A stretch of DNA of 64,000 nucleotides from Deinococcus hopiensis KR-140 (GTDB taxonomy: Bacteria; Deinococcota; Deinococci; Deinococcales; Deinococcaceae): the NCBI RefSeq assembly GCF_900176165.1, contig NZ_FWWU01000011.1, forward strand, positions 1-64,000. Direction: 5' to 3'. The translations under genes were made by a program, and so were the position numbers. This document shows positions 29,059-37,527 of the stretch, piece by piece. The first letter of the stretch is position 1. Each line of letters begins with the position of its first letter. The notes beneath the pieces are model-generated. The model ran no database searches. It was not told the DNA's origin and saw nothing but the letters and a program-made list of their open reading frames with translations.

Positions 29059-29823
29059 ATGCATGTACTTACCCATTACACGGCGCTTGCTGCCTGTCAA
29101 CCGCAAGCCCAAGTTCTTGACGACGGTCAATTGCTGGTGGTCGACAGTGGCCTTGCGAGCGACACCTTTAACGTCATTACCTGTGCGTGCCTCAGCGCTT
29201 CACAGGCGTCGACCCGCATCAAGAAAGCCATTCAGATGTTTGGGAACCGTCCATTTTCCTGGTGGGTTGGTCCTCAGGACCAACCGGCGGGTCTGCCTGA
29301 GCTTCTTGTTGCCGAGGGTCTGGTTCACGCGGAAGACGAAACTGCGATGGCGACCGATTTGACAGAGTCCACTCAGGTTTCGAGTGAACCGACAACGCTG
29401 CATATTCGCCGTGTTGTGAACGAGGAGGATTTGTTTGGGTACGCTCAGGTAATCGCTGCGAACTGGACGCCTCCAGATCCCGAAGTCAAACGCTTTTACG
29501 GCAATGCCGTGAACGAGGTCTTGAGGCCGGCCAGTCCGGTGGTGCTCCTGATCGGCTGCCTTGAGGACCAGGTGGTCGCAACTGCCGAATTATGTCTCAG
29601 CACTGATGGAACAGCAGGTTTGTACAATGTTGCCACCCGTGTTGAGTTCCGTGGACGGGGAATTGGTTCAGCCTTGACAAGACGTGCTCTGCGGGTGGCC
29701 AAAGCGCAGGGCATGCACCACGTTGAGCTACAAGCCTCCAAGGACGGCCTATCGATCTATAGGCGTCTGGGCTTTGTTGATGTGGGCCAGTGGCGTGAAT
29801 TTAAGCCAAGTCTCGGTCGTTGA
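29059..29823 (+). CDS. GNAT-family N-acetyltransferase
   Basis: A 254-residue cytosolic acetyl-CoA-dependent transferase. The C-terminal half is a GNAT domain with the acetyl-CoA loop VEFRGRGIGSALTRRALRVA and the late SIYRRLGFVDVGQW block. The N-terminal half (ALAACQPQAQVLDDGQLLVV, NRPFSWWVGPQDQPAG) matches GNAT proteins that have a degenerate first domain. The ATG at 29059 is preferred because upstream in-frame sequence falls in repeat copy B. Substrate unknown. Confidence 0.85.
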   Translation: MHVLTHYTALAACQPQAQVLDDGQLLVVDSGLASDTFNVITCACLSASQASTRIKKAIQMFGNRPFSWWVGPQDQPAGLPELLVAEGLVHAEDETAMATDLTESTQVSSEPTTLHIRRVVNEEDLFGYAQVIAANWTPPDPEVKRFYGNAVNEVLRPASPVVLLIGCLEDQVVATAELCLSTDGTAGLYNVATRVEFRGRGIGSALTRRALRVAKAQGMHHVELQASKDGLSIYRRLGFVDVGQWREFKPSLGR

Positions 29824-30085
29824 GCCTGCCCATTTTTCGCCTTTGTGGAAAGCCCACCGGGCACCTGTAGTACGGTATTAAGGTGAGTCTAGGACATGCT
29901 CGATCCATGGAAAGAGAGTCGGTGACTTTACTTCCTGAGGGCAACTTCTAAGTCTTTCACATTCTCCTACGATCAAATCTTCGACTTCTTGAACACCTCG
30001 AATTGTTTTATTTGCCAATGGTACTTTCAGTTTCTTGACCATAAGTCCTGTTGGCGAGCGCCCAGGTGTATAGGGTGAAAATGGG

Positions 30086-31218
30086 TTCAGTACCCAGCAG
30101 TTTCTTGGAGGGCTTGAAAAAGGGTGTCAGACACGCGAGAACAGTACACGTCTCCTGATGTCCTGGCCAAACGGACCCGCTGCTTCACGGCGCACTTCCC
30201 GGAGTTGTGCAGGAACCAGGTGGAACGGCTGCCGCCGATGGTCCTGGCCCTCCTGCAGGCCAAAGACGTCCGGCACGCAGCGCTCGCGGCGCGCTTCTCT
30301 GGAAGCGCGCAGACCCGTTCCGTGATCCGCCGTGTGGAACGGGTCTTTGATCGTCACCCCCCCACCCCTGCCGATGTGGCCCGCGCCGTACTCGCTTTGC
30401 TGCCACAGGCACGTCCACGCGAGTTCATCATGGACCGCACGAACGGGAAGCATGGCCAGACTGACGTGAACGCCCTCATGCTGGCGGTCCTCTGGCGCGG
30501 TGTCGCCGTCCCTCTGCTGTTCGAACTGCTGCCCCATGGGGGCAGCAGTGATGCGGCGTTGCGACAGGCGTTGATGGATGACGCGCTGTGTCTCCTGACC
30601 GCGCCGCAGATTCGCGTGCTGTATGCGGATCGTGAGTTCGTCGGGCACGACCCTATTCAGGGGGCGGCGCAGAAGGGCATTCCCATCTGTGTGCGCCTGC
30701 GACGCAGGCAGCAAGATAGACGGGTGGACGGCCCAGGACTGGCCAGGACGTCTTCAGACAGGCTTTGCCGGTCTGCTCATCGAGCAGCTTGAGGTCTACG
30801 GGCAGCCGATGAACGTCGTCCTGACGTACACGCCGGATGGAGAAGCGCTGATCATTGCGAGCAACACGGGTGCAGTGACCGCCATTCCGGCGCAGTATCG
30901 AAAGCGCTTCCGGGTCGAGTGCCTGTTTCGGGCCCTCAAAAGGAGGGGCTCCAAACTGGAGCGCGCGCCTATGACGCTCCACGTGACCGTGGAGCGCCTC
31001 CTGTGCCTCCCTACGTCGGGTGCGTTCTGGTCGGCATCCTCGGATCTGCCCAGACAAACAGCATGGTCGCCGGGCGTGGAGCGTCGTCACGCTGGGTCTG
31101 CGCGCCCTCGTTCGAGCCATCCGCCAGGAGGCGCACCGCGAAGATGCGCCTCTCCTCCCGCTGATTGACCTCTTGGTCCCGTTCCAGACCCTCACCCGGG
31201 AAACTGCCGGGTACTGAG
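30086..31218 (+). mobile_element. IS4-type insertion sequence with 9-bp duplication
   Basis: About 1133 bp with ends TCAGTACCCAGCAGTTTC (left) and TCAGTACCCGGCAGTTTC (right, read inward). GAAAATGGG occurs at 30077-30085 and again at 31219-31227, a 9-bp target duplication. The interrupted gene is restored in frame when the element is removed, so the boundaries are well supported. Confidence 0.85.
30124..31217 (+). pseudogene. IS4-type transposase, frameshifted
   Basis: Frame one contains REFIMDRTNGKHGQTDVNAL (first catalytic D) and TAPQIRVLYADREFVGHDPI (second D). After a shift near 30710 the next frame has IDGWTAQDWPGRLQTGFAGL and YRKRFRVECLFRALKRRGSK (the glutamate region). A third frame finishes with RALVRAIRQEAHREDAPLLP to the stop at 31217. 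It cannot make an intact transposase. Confidence 0.75.
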
Positions 31219-31423
31219 GAAAATGGGAATAGGAAGATGTTGGGAGGAACGCAGAGTTTCTTACTCATGTGCCACCCCGCCTGGTCGAAAGGCCCTGCTG
31301 CAGGTTGGTGCTCGGCACAACCTCATCACGCGGCGGACGAAAATCTCGCTTGTGCAGCAAGAGCGACCATCCTGACGAGGTTCTCCGGCAATCAGGGTTC
31401 ACCGGCGGGTTGGGTTCAGCGTC

Positions 31424-31600
31424 ATGATCCCCAAGAAGATTGAGCTCCACTTGATGGTTGGGCGAGACCAGGCGGTGTGTATTGACGTCAGCCTGTTGCC
31501 CGATCACCCCGTGGTTGTCCGGAGCGTCATCATTCGGCAGGAGGCATGGTGGACGTTCAGCTCAGGTGGCGGACGTACCATTCGAATGCTGGACCGTTGA
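31424..31600 (+). CDS. Small hypothetical protein
   Basis: A 58-codon frame reading MIPKKIELHLMVGRDQAVCI then DVSLLPDHPVVVRSVIIRQE. Composition is protein-like, unlike the competing frames. No ribosome site stands out and no family is recognised. It may be the remains of a longer gene. Confidence 0.35.
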   Translation: MIPKKIELHLMVGRDQAVCIDVSLLPDHPVVVRSVIIRQEAWWTFSSGGGRTIRMLDR

Positions 31601-31651
31601 CAGCCCTGGTCAAGACGAACGGGACCATGGGTCCGGTAAGTTGTAGGCCGG

Positions 31652-32614
31652 TCAGTCTGCTGCCTGCAACTCGCGCGGCACGAAGTCGCCGTGTTCCCTC
31701 AGCAGGTCGTCCACCAGACTCCAGATCTGACTGAGGTCCAGCTCGGCGGCGGTGTGGGGGTCCAGCATCGCCGCGTGGTAGATATGTTCGCGCCTGCCGG
31801 TGACCAGCGCCTCCACCGTCAGGGCCTGCACGTTGATGTTCGTCTGCATCAGGGCGGCGAGCTGCGGGGGTATACGCCCGATGCGGGTAGGCTGGACGCC
31901 CTGGCGGTCCACCAGGCAGGGCAGTTCCACTGAGCAGTCGTGCGGCAGGTTGCTGATGAGTCCACCGTCATTCATCACGTTGCCGTACACGACCCGGGGC
32001 TGGCCGGTCACCATGCTGTGCAAGATCAGCGAGCCGTACTCCACGCTGCGCTTGACTTCTAGCGGAGCGCCTGGGTCCTGCAACTTCTCGCGCAGGTCCT
32101 CCCAGCCGCCAATCTGTGCCTCGCAGCGGCGGGGGTACTCGTCCAGCGGCACGCCGAAGCGTTCGATCAGGTCTTCTCGCCCGCGCTTGATGAAGTACGG
32201 CACGTACTCCGCGAAGTGCTCGCTGCTTTCGGTCACGAAGTATCCCAGGCGGCGCAGCATCTCGTAACGCACCCGGTTCCAGGCGGGTGCGCGGCCTTCC
32301 TCGGCAATCTGCATCGGGCGCGGGTACAGGTCCTCACCCCTATGCTCGAACTTCAGGTAAAAGGCCATGTGGTTGATCCCTGCGCACAGGAAGTCGGTTT
32401 CCTCCACGGGAATGCCGAGGTCCGCTGCGAGTTCCGAGGCCGTGTGCTGCACGCTGTGACACAGGCCTACCGTCTTGATCTGCGACTGCCGCGCCAGTCC
32501 GGCGATATTCATCGCCATCGGGTTCACGTAGTTCAGGTGCAGGGTGTCCGGGCACAGGCGCTCCATGTCGCGGCTCATGTCCAGTAGCACCGGCACAGTT
32601 CGGAGCGCCCGCAT
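31652..32614 (-). pseudogene. GH4 alpha-galactosidase gene lacking its 5' end
   Basis: The frame encodes about 320 residues matching the middle and C-terminus of MelA-like family 4 glycosidases. These are NAD+- and Mn2+-dependent enzymes cleaving alpha-galactosides such as melibiose. Visible motifs are LHLNYVNPMAMNIAGL, GLCHSVQHTASELA, CAGINHMAFYLKFEH and EYGSLILHSMVTGQP. The first 100 or so residues, with the NAD-binding Rossmann motif, are missing: an in-frame TGA lies about 50 bp upstream of the ATG at 32614. It is therefore probably inactive. No other sugar genes are near. Confidence 0.75.
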
Positions 32615-33018
32615 GGGCTCGTGGATGGCTTGCGCTTGACACGCCTTCAGTCGTGAGGAACGGGAACGTCATCCGGCGGACGCGCGGGAGGTGCGTTCTG
32701 GGCGAGCATGGCTCATGGTTGGCCCTTCCATTCACCGCCAGACGCACGTGTGCGCCGAGCACCGAACAGTCAGCCGGGCGCGGGCTCCGCATTGCCCCAT
32801 CTGTCGGTCTCCTATGAGGCCACAGGGGGAAAACCGGCTGCAGCAGCGCGGTCAAGACCTCCTGACTCCCCAGGGACCGGGTGCCACCCAGGCAAAACGG
32901 CGCGCCGCCAGGCAGTGAGGCGCTGCCCATTGAGGAGTGCGGCGGGAACCGCCACTGCGTGCGGCCGCACCTCTGTTCCTCCCCTTGACGGCAATTCCGA
33001 CTTCAACGTACCATCCTT
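32615..33018. other. Intergenic stretch before the TetR gene
   Basis: No frame here has convincing composition. It may hold remains of the missing alpha-galactosidase 5' end, but I could not read the Rossmann motif in any frame. Confidence 0.35.
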
Positions 33019-33036
33019 TCAGACCGATTGGTCTGA
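33019..33036. promoter_or_regulatory. TetR operator, copy 1
   Basis: TCAGACCGATTGGTCTGA is an inverted repeat (arms CTTTCAGACC/GGTCTGAAAG when extended to 33017-33040) just before the tetR ribosome site. The same core occurs before the MFS gene. Confidence 0.8.
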
Positions 33037-33047
33037 AAGGAGAGGTG

Positions 33048-33638
33048 TTGAGCAAGGGCGACCGCACGCGCACGATGATTCTGGAGCGGAGCATGGAGGT
33101 GTTCAGCCAGCGGGGTTATGGCGGCACCAGCCTCAGTGACCTGATGCGGGCCACCGGGCTGGAGAAAGGCGGCCTGTACAACCACTTCCCGAGCAAGGAC
33201 GCCATTGCCCTCGCCGCCTTCGACCACGCTGCCGAAACGCTCCGGCCCCGGTTCACGGCGGCCCTCACCCAGCCCGGACCCGCGGCCGAGCGCCTCTACG
33301 CCTTCGTCGCCGCCTTCCGCGCGAATCTGGCCGCTCCCCTCATTCCCGGCGGCTGCCCGGTTATGAATGCCGCCATCGACGCCGACGATACCCATCCCGA
33401 ATTGCGCGCGCGCGCCTTGGGTGTCGTGGAGGGTTGGCATCACGCCCTCTCGCGCATCGTGGAGAAGGGGATCGCGTCGGGCGAGATGCGCCCCGACACA
33501 GATCCAGCGGCCATCGCCTCCCTGACCATCGCTGCCGTAGAGGGTGCCGTGATGGTCGCGCGCCTCACGGAAGATCTCAACCACTTCGACCGCGTCGCTT
33601 CAAGCCTGCAGGCCGTCTTCGCCTCTCTGCAGGCTTGA
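33048..33638 (+). CDS. TetR-family repressor
   Basis: A 196-residue repressor with the N-terminal helix-turn-helix RGYGGTSLSDLMRATGLEKG, GLYNHFPSKDAIALAAF and a variable ligand-binding C-terminal domain. The start is likely the TTG at 33048, 5 bases after AGGAG; the ATG further inside would cut into the first helix. An AGACCGATTGGTCT palindrome lies immediately upstream and again before the MFS exporter gene, so it should repress both itself and the exporter until an effector binds. Confidence 0.9.
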   Translation: MSKGDRTRTMILERSMEVFSQRGYGGTSLSDLMRATGLEKGGLYNHFPSKDAIALAAFDHAAETLRPRFTAALTQPGPAAERLYAFVAAFRANLAAPLIPGGCPVMNAAIDADDTHPELRARALGVVEGWHHALSRIVEKGIASGEMRPDTDPAAIASLTIAAVEGAVMVARLTEDLNHFDRVASSLQAVFASLQA

Positions 33639-33657
33639 GTTTTTTTTGTCCTTAAAA

Positions 33658-33673
33658 CAGACCGATTGGTCTG
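33658..33673. promoter_or_regulatory. TetR operator, copy 2
   Basis: CAGACCGATTGGTCTG repeats the core of copy 1 between the tetR stop and the MFS start, 13 bp before the GTG. Confidence 0.8.
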
Positions 33674-33685
33674 AGAAGGAGTGCC

Positions 33686-35089
33686 GTGACCCCTCTCATC
33701 CAGCGCCCGACCCTGCTCGCGGCGAGCGTCGCCCTCGTGGTCGTGATGCTCAACGTGTCCATCGTCAATCCCACCCTGCCCGAGCTCGCCCGCGACCTGC
33801 GGGTCGGCCCGAATCTGGGATGGGCCGTCAACGCCTATACCCTGGCCGTCGCCACCCTGCTGCTCGCCGCGGGTGCTTTGGGGGACCGGGTGGGACACCG
33901 CCGCATGTTGCTCGCCGGGCTGGGCGTGAGCGCACTGGGCGCGTTGCTGGCAGCGCTCGCGGTCACCTTCCCCGCGGTCCTCGCCGGGCGCGCCGTACAG
34001 GGCGTAGGGGCCGCCCTGGTCCAGCCTGCCACCCTCGCGCTGCTCGCGCACGCCTTCACCACCCCGCAGGAGCGGACCCGGGCCCTGGCGCTGTGGGGCA
34101 CGGCGTCCGGCCTGGGCATCGCGTTAGGACCCGTGGTGGGGGGCCTGCTCGTCGATGCGGTGGGTTGGCACGGCCCCTTTGCCCTCCTTGCCGCTGCCTG
34201 CCTGGGCGCGCTGCTGCCAGCGCTCCGCGTGCCTTTTGAGACCCCCAGGAGTGGACGGCGTGAACCCTTTGATGTTCCTGGGCTGATCCTGATCGTGGCG
34301 GCCCTGGGCAGCGGCGTGTTGGCCCTGGCGCAGGGGCGCGTCTGGGGCTGGAGCTCACCGCCCATCCTCGCGCTGCTCGCGTTTTTCCTGGTCGCGCTGA
34401 CCGCGTTCCTGCGGGTCGAGCGCTCGGCGCGCCGTCCACTCGTGGACCTCGCGGTGCGCCGAGCGCCCGGTTTTATCCCGGCGACCCTCACCGGCTTGCT
34501 CGCCTTCCTCGCCACCTTCGGCCTGCTGCCTTTCCTCACGGTGTTCCTGCAAACCCACCTGGGCCTGAGCGCCACCCGCGCGGGCCTGCTCGTGCTGTGC
34601 TTCCCCCTGGGATTCGCCCTGGGCTCAGCCCTCAGCGGACGGTTGACCCCCGCCCGCGGAGCGCGGTTCACCCTGACCGTCGGTCTGGGACTGGCGGCCG
34701 TTAGCACCCTGCTGTGGTGCGGGATCGGGTTGGAGCGCCCGCCCGGCCTGATGGCCCTGAATTTCGGCGGATGGGGTCTGGGGCTGGGCGTGAGCCTGAG
34801 CGCCTTGACCGTGGTCGCCCTGGCGCACGTGCCGGCGGCGCAGGCAGGCATGGCGTCGGGCCTGCTGAACACCGCGCGTCAACTGGGCACTGCCCTCGGT
34901 GTGTCGGTCTTCGGTGCCCTGGTCGCCTCCGCGTCTTCCAGCCCCTCCTACGTCACAGGCCTGCAGCTCGGCGCCCTGCTGGCGGGCGGTGCCCTCTTCG
35001 TGGGCCTGGCGCTCTGCCTCACGGCCTTGCCCACCTCGCCCGCAAGGCCAGTGGCACCGGCCCTGCGGCTGGCGGAGGAGGAAGCGTGA
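33686..35089 (+). CDS. DHA2-type MFS multidrug exporter
   Basis: An inner-membrane proton antiporter of 467 residues with about 14 helices (EmrB/QacA type). It contains the family motif GALGDRVGHRRMLLAGLG (motif A, loop 2-3), motif C-like GTASGLGIALGPVVGGLL, and LALCLTALPT near the end. The GTG at 33686 follows AGAAGGAG. It sits under its own copy of the TetR operator, so the exported compound is probably also the inducer. Substrate unknown. Confidence 0.9.
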   Translation: MTPLIQRPTLLAASVALVVVMLNVSIVNPTLPELARDLRVGPNLGWAVNAYTLAVATLLLAAGALGDRVGHRRMLLAGLGVSALGALLAALAVTFPAVLAGRAVQGVGAALVQPATLALLAHAFTTPQERTRALALWGTASGLGIALGPVVGGLLVDAVGWHGPFALLAAACLGALLPALRVPFETPRSGRREPFDVPGLILIVAALGSGVLALAQGRVWGWSSPPILALLAFFLVALTAFLRVERSARRPLVDLAVRRAPGFIPATLTGLLAFLATFGLLPFLTVFLQTHLGLSATRAGLLVLCFPLGFALGSALSGRLTPARGARFTLTVGLGLAAVSTLLWCGIGLERPPGLMALNFGGWGLGLGVSLSALTVVALAHVPAAQAGMASGLLNTARQLGTALGVSVFGALVASASSSPSYVTGLQLGALLAGGALFVGLALCLTALPTSPARPVAPALRLAEEEA

Positions 35090-35248
35090 CGTCCATTCCC
35101 GGCACACAGCTGCTCGCCCTTGCAGCGGCGGTGACCTCTGGGCCGGAGCGCTGCGGACCTCACGGCCAGCCGTACCCCAGCGCGTGGGTTTACTGGGCTG
35201 AGGAACTGCGGCAACGCCGCCACCCTGCTTGCCGTCTGGCAGCCGGTC

Positions 35249-35527
35249 ATGCTGCACGCCACCTCGGCCTCGGTTCAGGTCCTGACGCTCGCCGCGAGCG
35301 CCCCGCTCACGGGAGACTTTGATTTCACGCACCTGGGTGAGAGGCGGTGGCAGGCCCGAACCACCTTCGTCTGTGACGGAACCGAGATCGCCGCCGTGGA
35401 GGAGGGCGGGAGGTTCACGTCTGGCGCCGGGGCCAGGTCAACTTCCCTTCACGCGGCGTTGATGGAGGCGGCCCTGGACGGGGCGACCGACGAAGCCGTC
35501 TCCAACTTCATTCGACTCACCCTCTGA
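35249..35527 (+). CDS. Hypothetical protein
   Basis: A 92-codon frame with alternating strands (VQVLTLAASAPLTGDFDFTH, RRWQARTTFVCDGTEIAAVE). The frame stays open some 85 bp further upstream without a start, so it could be a fragment. Between the MFS and FabF-type genes; function unknown. Confidence 0.35.
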   Translation: MLHATSASVQVLTLAASAPLTGDFDFTHLGERRWQARTTFVCDGTEIAAVEEGGRFTSGAGARSTSLHAALMEAALDGATDEAVSNFIRLTL

Positions 35528-35628
35528 AAGGAAGCGCGTGTTCTTGCTCCATCATCCCTTCTCCGTGGCTCAGCTTGCAGCCAGCCAAAGCTTCCGTTGC
35601 GCGGCGCTCCAGCTCAGACAGGTCCGAG

Positions 35629-36912
35629 ATGACGCGTCCTGACCTGAACGCGCCCATCTTCCTCCCTTCCCGGCGGCGGGTGGTCGTCACCGGCCTGGGT
35701 CCCGTCACCCCCATCGGGATCGGTGCGTCCGCCTTTCAAGGCGCCCAGCACCGCGGGTACAGTGGGATCCGCCGCATCACCCGCTTCGACGCCTCCGACC
35801 TGCCCGTACGGATTGCGGGTGAGGTGGACGCGGACCTCAGGCGCTGGGTCGATCCCAGAGAGGCGAGGCGCCTCGACCGCTTCGCGCAACTCGCCCTGGC
35901 TGCTGCGGAGCTCGCCCTGGAGGACGCCCGCCTGGACCCGGTCACCCTCGACCTGGAGCGGACCGGCGTCGTGATCGGGAGCTCAATCGGCGGTATGGAA
36001 ACGTGGGAGGCCCAGACCCGGCTCGCCTTTGAGCGGGGCCTGTCGCGGCTCAGCCCCTTTTTCATCCCGATGCTCATGGCGAACGCCGCCACGGCCCACG
36101 TCGCCATCCGGTACGGCCTGCAAGGCCCCAGCACGGTCCCTGCCACCGCCTGCACCACCGGTGCGGACGCCCTCGGCACCGCGCTGCGTCTCCTGCAGCA
36201 CGGCGAGGCGGACGTCGTCCTCGCGGGCGGCGCGGACGCGCTGGTCACGCCCCTGGTCGTCAGTGCGTTCTCGGTCATGAAAGCGTTGTCCACGAACAAC
36301 GTCTCCCCAGAGGAGGCGAGCCGTCCATTCTCCGCGGGCAGGGACGGCTTCGTGCTCGCGGAAGGTGCGGGCGTGCTGGTGCTGGAGACCCTGGAGCATG
36401 CTCGGGCGCGGTCAGCGCGGATCTATGCCGAACTGTTGGGTTTCGGTCGGGCCACCGACGCGTATCACGTGGCCAATCCCCACCCGGAAGGACGAGGAGC
36501 GGCCCAGGCCATGCGCCGGGCGCTGAAGGATGCGGGCGTTGCCGCGGAGGCGATCGGGTACCTCAACGCGCACGCCACGTCTACTCCCGCCGGAGACCGG
36601 GCGGAGGTGCTCGCCATTCGGGAGGTGTTCGGAGAGCACGCCCCGAAGCTGCTCATTTCAAGCACCAAGAGCATGACCGGGCACAGCCTGGGGGCCTCGG
36701 GGGCTGTGGAGGCCATCGCCACCGTTCAGGCCCTCTTTTCGGGCGTGGTGCCGCCGACCATCAACCTGCGTGAGCCCGACCCGGAACTCACGCTGGACTT
36801 CGTGCCGACTACGGCGCGAGAACACGGCGCCCAGTACGCCCTGTCGAACTCGTTCGCCTTCGGGGGCCATGACGCCGCCCTGCTGTTCGGCGCCTTTCGT
36901 GAACGGGAGTGA
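35629..36912 (+). CDS. Beta-ketoacyl-ACP synthase II-type enzyme
   Basis: A FabF-like condensing enzyme of about 427 residues that extends acyl-ACP with malonyl-ACP in fatty-acid or polyketide synthesis. The active-site cysteine lies in VPATACTTGADALGTAL. The two histidines lie in YLNAHATSTPAGD and STKSMTGHSLGASGAVEA, and the C-terminal SNSFAFGGHDAALLF is typical. The ATG at 35629 gives MTRPDLNAPIF, while upstream in-frame sequence lacks family similarity. A broken PaaI-like thioesterase overlaps its end, suggesting a small acyl-modification operon. It may be fabF or a specialised paralogue. Confidence 0.9.
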   Translation: MTRPDLNAPIFLPSRRRVVVTGLGPVTPIGIGASAFQGAQHRGYSGIRRITRFDASDLPVRIAGEVDADLRRWVDPREARRLDRFAQLALAAAELALEDARLDPVTLDLERTGVVIGSSIGGMETWEAQTRLAFERGLSRLSPFFIPMLMANAATAHVAIRYGLQGPSTVPATACTTGADALGTALRLLQHGEADVVLAGGADALVTPLVVSAFSVMKALSTNNVSPEEASRPFSAGRDGFVLAEGAGVLVLETLEHARARSARIYAELLGFGRATDAYHVANPHPEGRGAAQAMRRALKDAGVAAEAIGYLNAHATSTPAGDRAEVLAIREVFGEHAPKLLISSTKSMTGHSLGASGAVEAIATVQALFSGVVPPTINLREPDPELTLDFVPTTAREHGAQYALSNSFAFGGHDAALLFGAFRERE

Positions 36913-37465
36913 TCCCCGCGGCTGAAGATTCTCAACCTGTCCGCATCCGCACGTTTTCCTGGCAGGGCCCGCTGTTCGGTTCCCACCCCGTGAGCGGTCT
37001 GGACTCCCTGCGCGCCATGGACCGCAGCGAACTGCCGGTGCCCTCCGTGATGGCCGCGCTTGGCTCTGACGACGTCCCTCCCGAAGCCGAGCGCGGCCGG
37101 GTGACATTTTTCCTCGACCCGCAGGAATACCACAACCCAATCGGCAGCGTCCACGGCAGCGTGTTCGCCACGCTGCTCCCATTCGGCAATGGGCTACAGC
37201 GTGCATTCCGCCCTTGCGGCGGGTCTGGAATACACGACGCCGGAGTTCAAGGTGGGCTTCGTCCGTGCGTTTCGGGTGGAGACGAAGCGGGTCCGCTGTG
37301 CCGGCCAGGTCCTCTCCACAAGACGGCCGCGTAGAGGACGGGGCGGGGAAGCTGTACGCCCACGCCACCACGACCTGCCTCGCCTTTCGTGCTTTCGGCG
37401 AGGTGATCGGCGCGCGAAGACCATCTGAGCGCCCTCCCATACCTCTGGCCCTGTTCGGAGCTTGA
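36909..37465 (+). pseudogene. Frameshifted PaaI-type thioesterase gene
   Basis: Three frames follow one another: TFFLDPQEYHNPIGSVHGSV with FATLL (hot-dog signature region), then MGYSVHSALAAGLEYTTPEF with KVGFVRAFRVETKRVRCAGQ, then RVEDGAGKLYAHATTTCLAF ending at 37465. Repaired, it would be an acyl-CoA thioesterase of about 180 residues. It overlaps the stop of the FabF-type gene, so both were probably co-transcribed. Confidence 0.7.
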
Positions 37466-37527
37466 GGCCTGATCCAGCGGTGAGAAGTACTCGAAACGTG
37501 CGCCTGCTCGGCAGGCCTTTGGGGCCT

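Larger units (their letters stand above)
29878..31268 (-). pseudogene. Small gene split by an IS4-type element
   Basis: Removing the element at 30086-31218 and one copy of its 9-bp target duplication restores a continuous minus-strand frame. It runs from the ATG at 31268 (MSKKLCVPPNIFLFPF) across the junction (FSPYTPGRSPTGLMVKK) to the stop at 29878 (LFPWIEHVLDSP). The rejoined protein is about 82 residues and contains NKTIRGVQEVEDLIVGECER. The family is unknown. The 3' part could still be translated from the ATG at 30042 as 54 residues. Confidence 0.65.
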
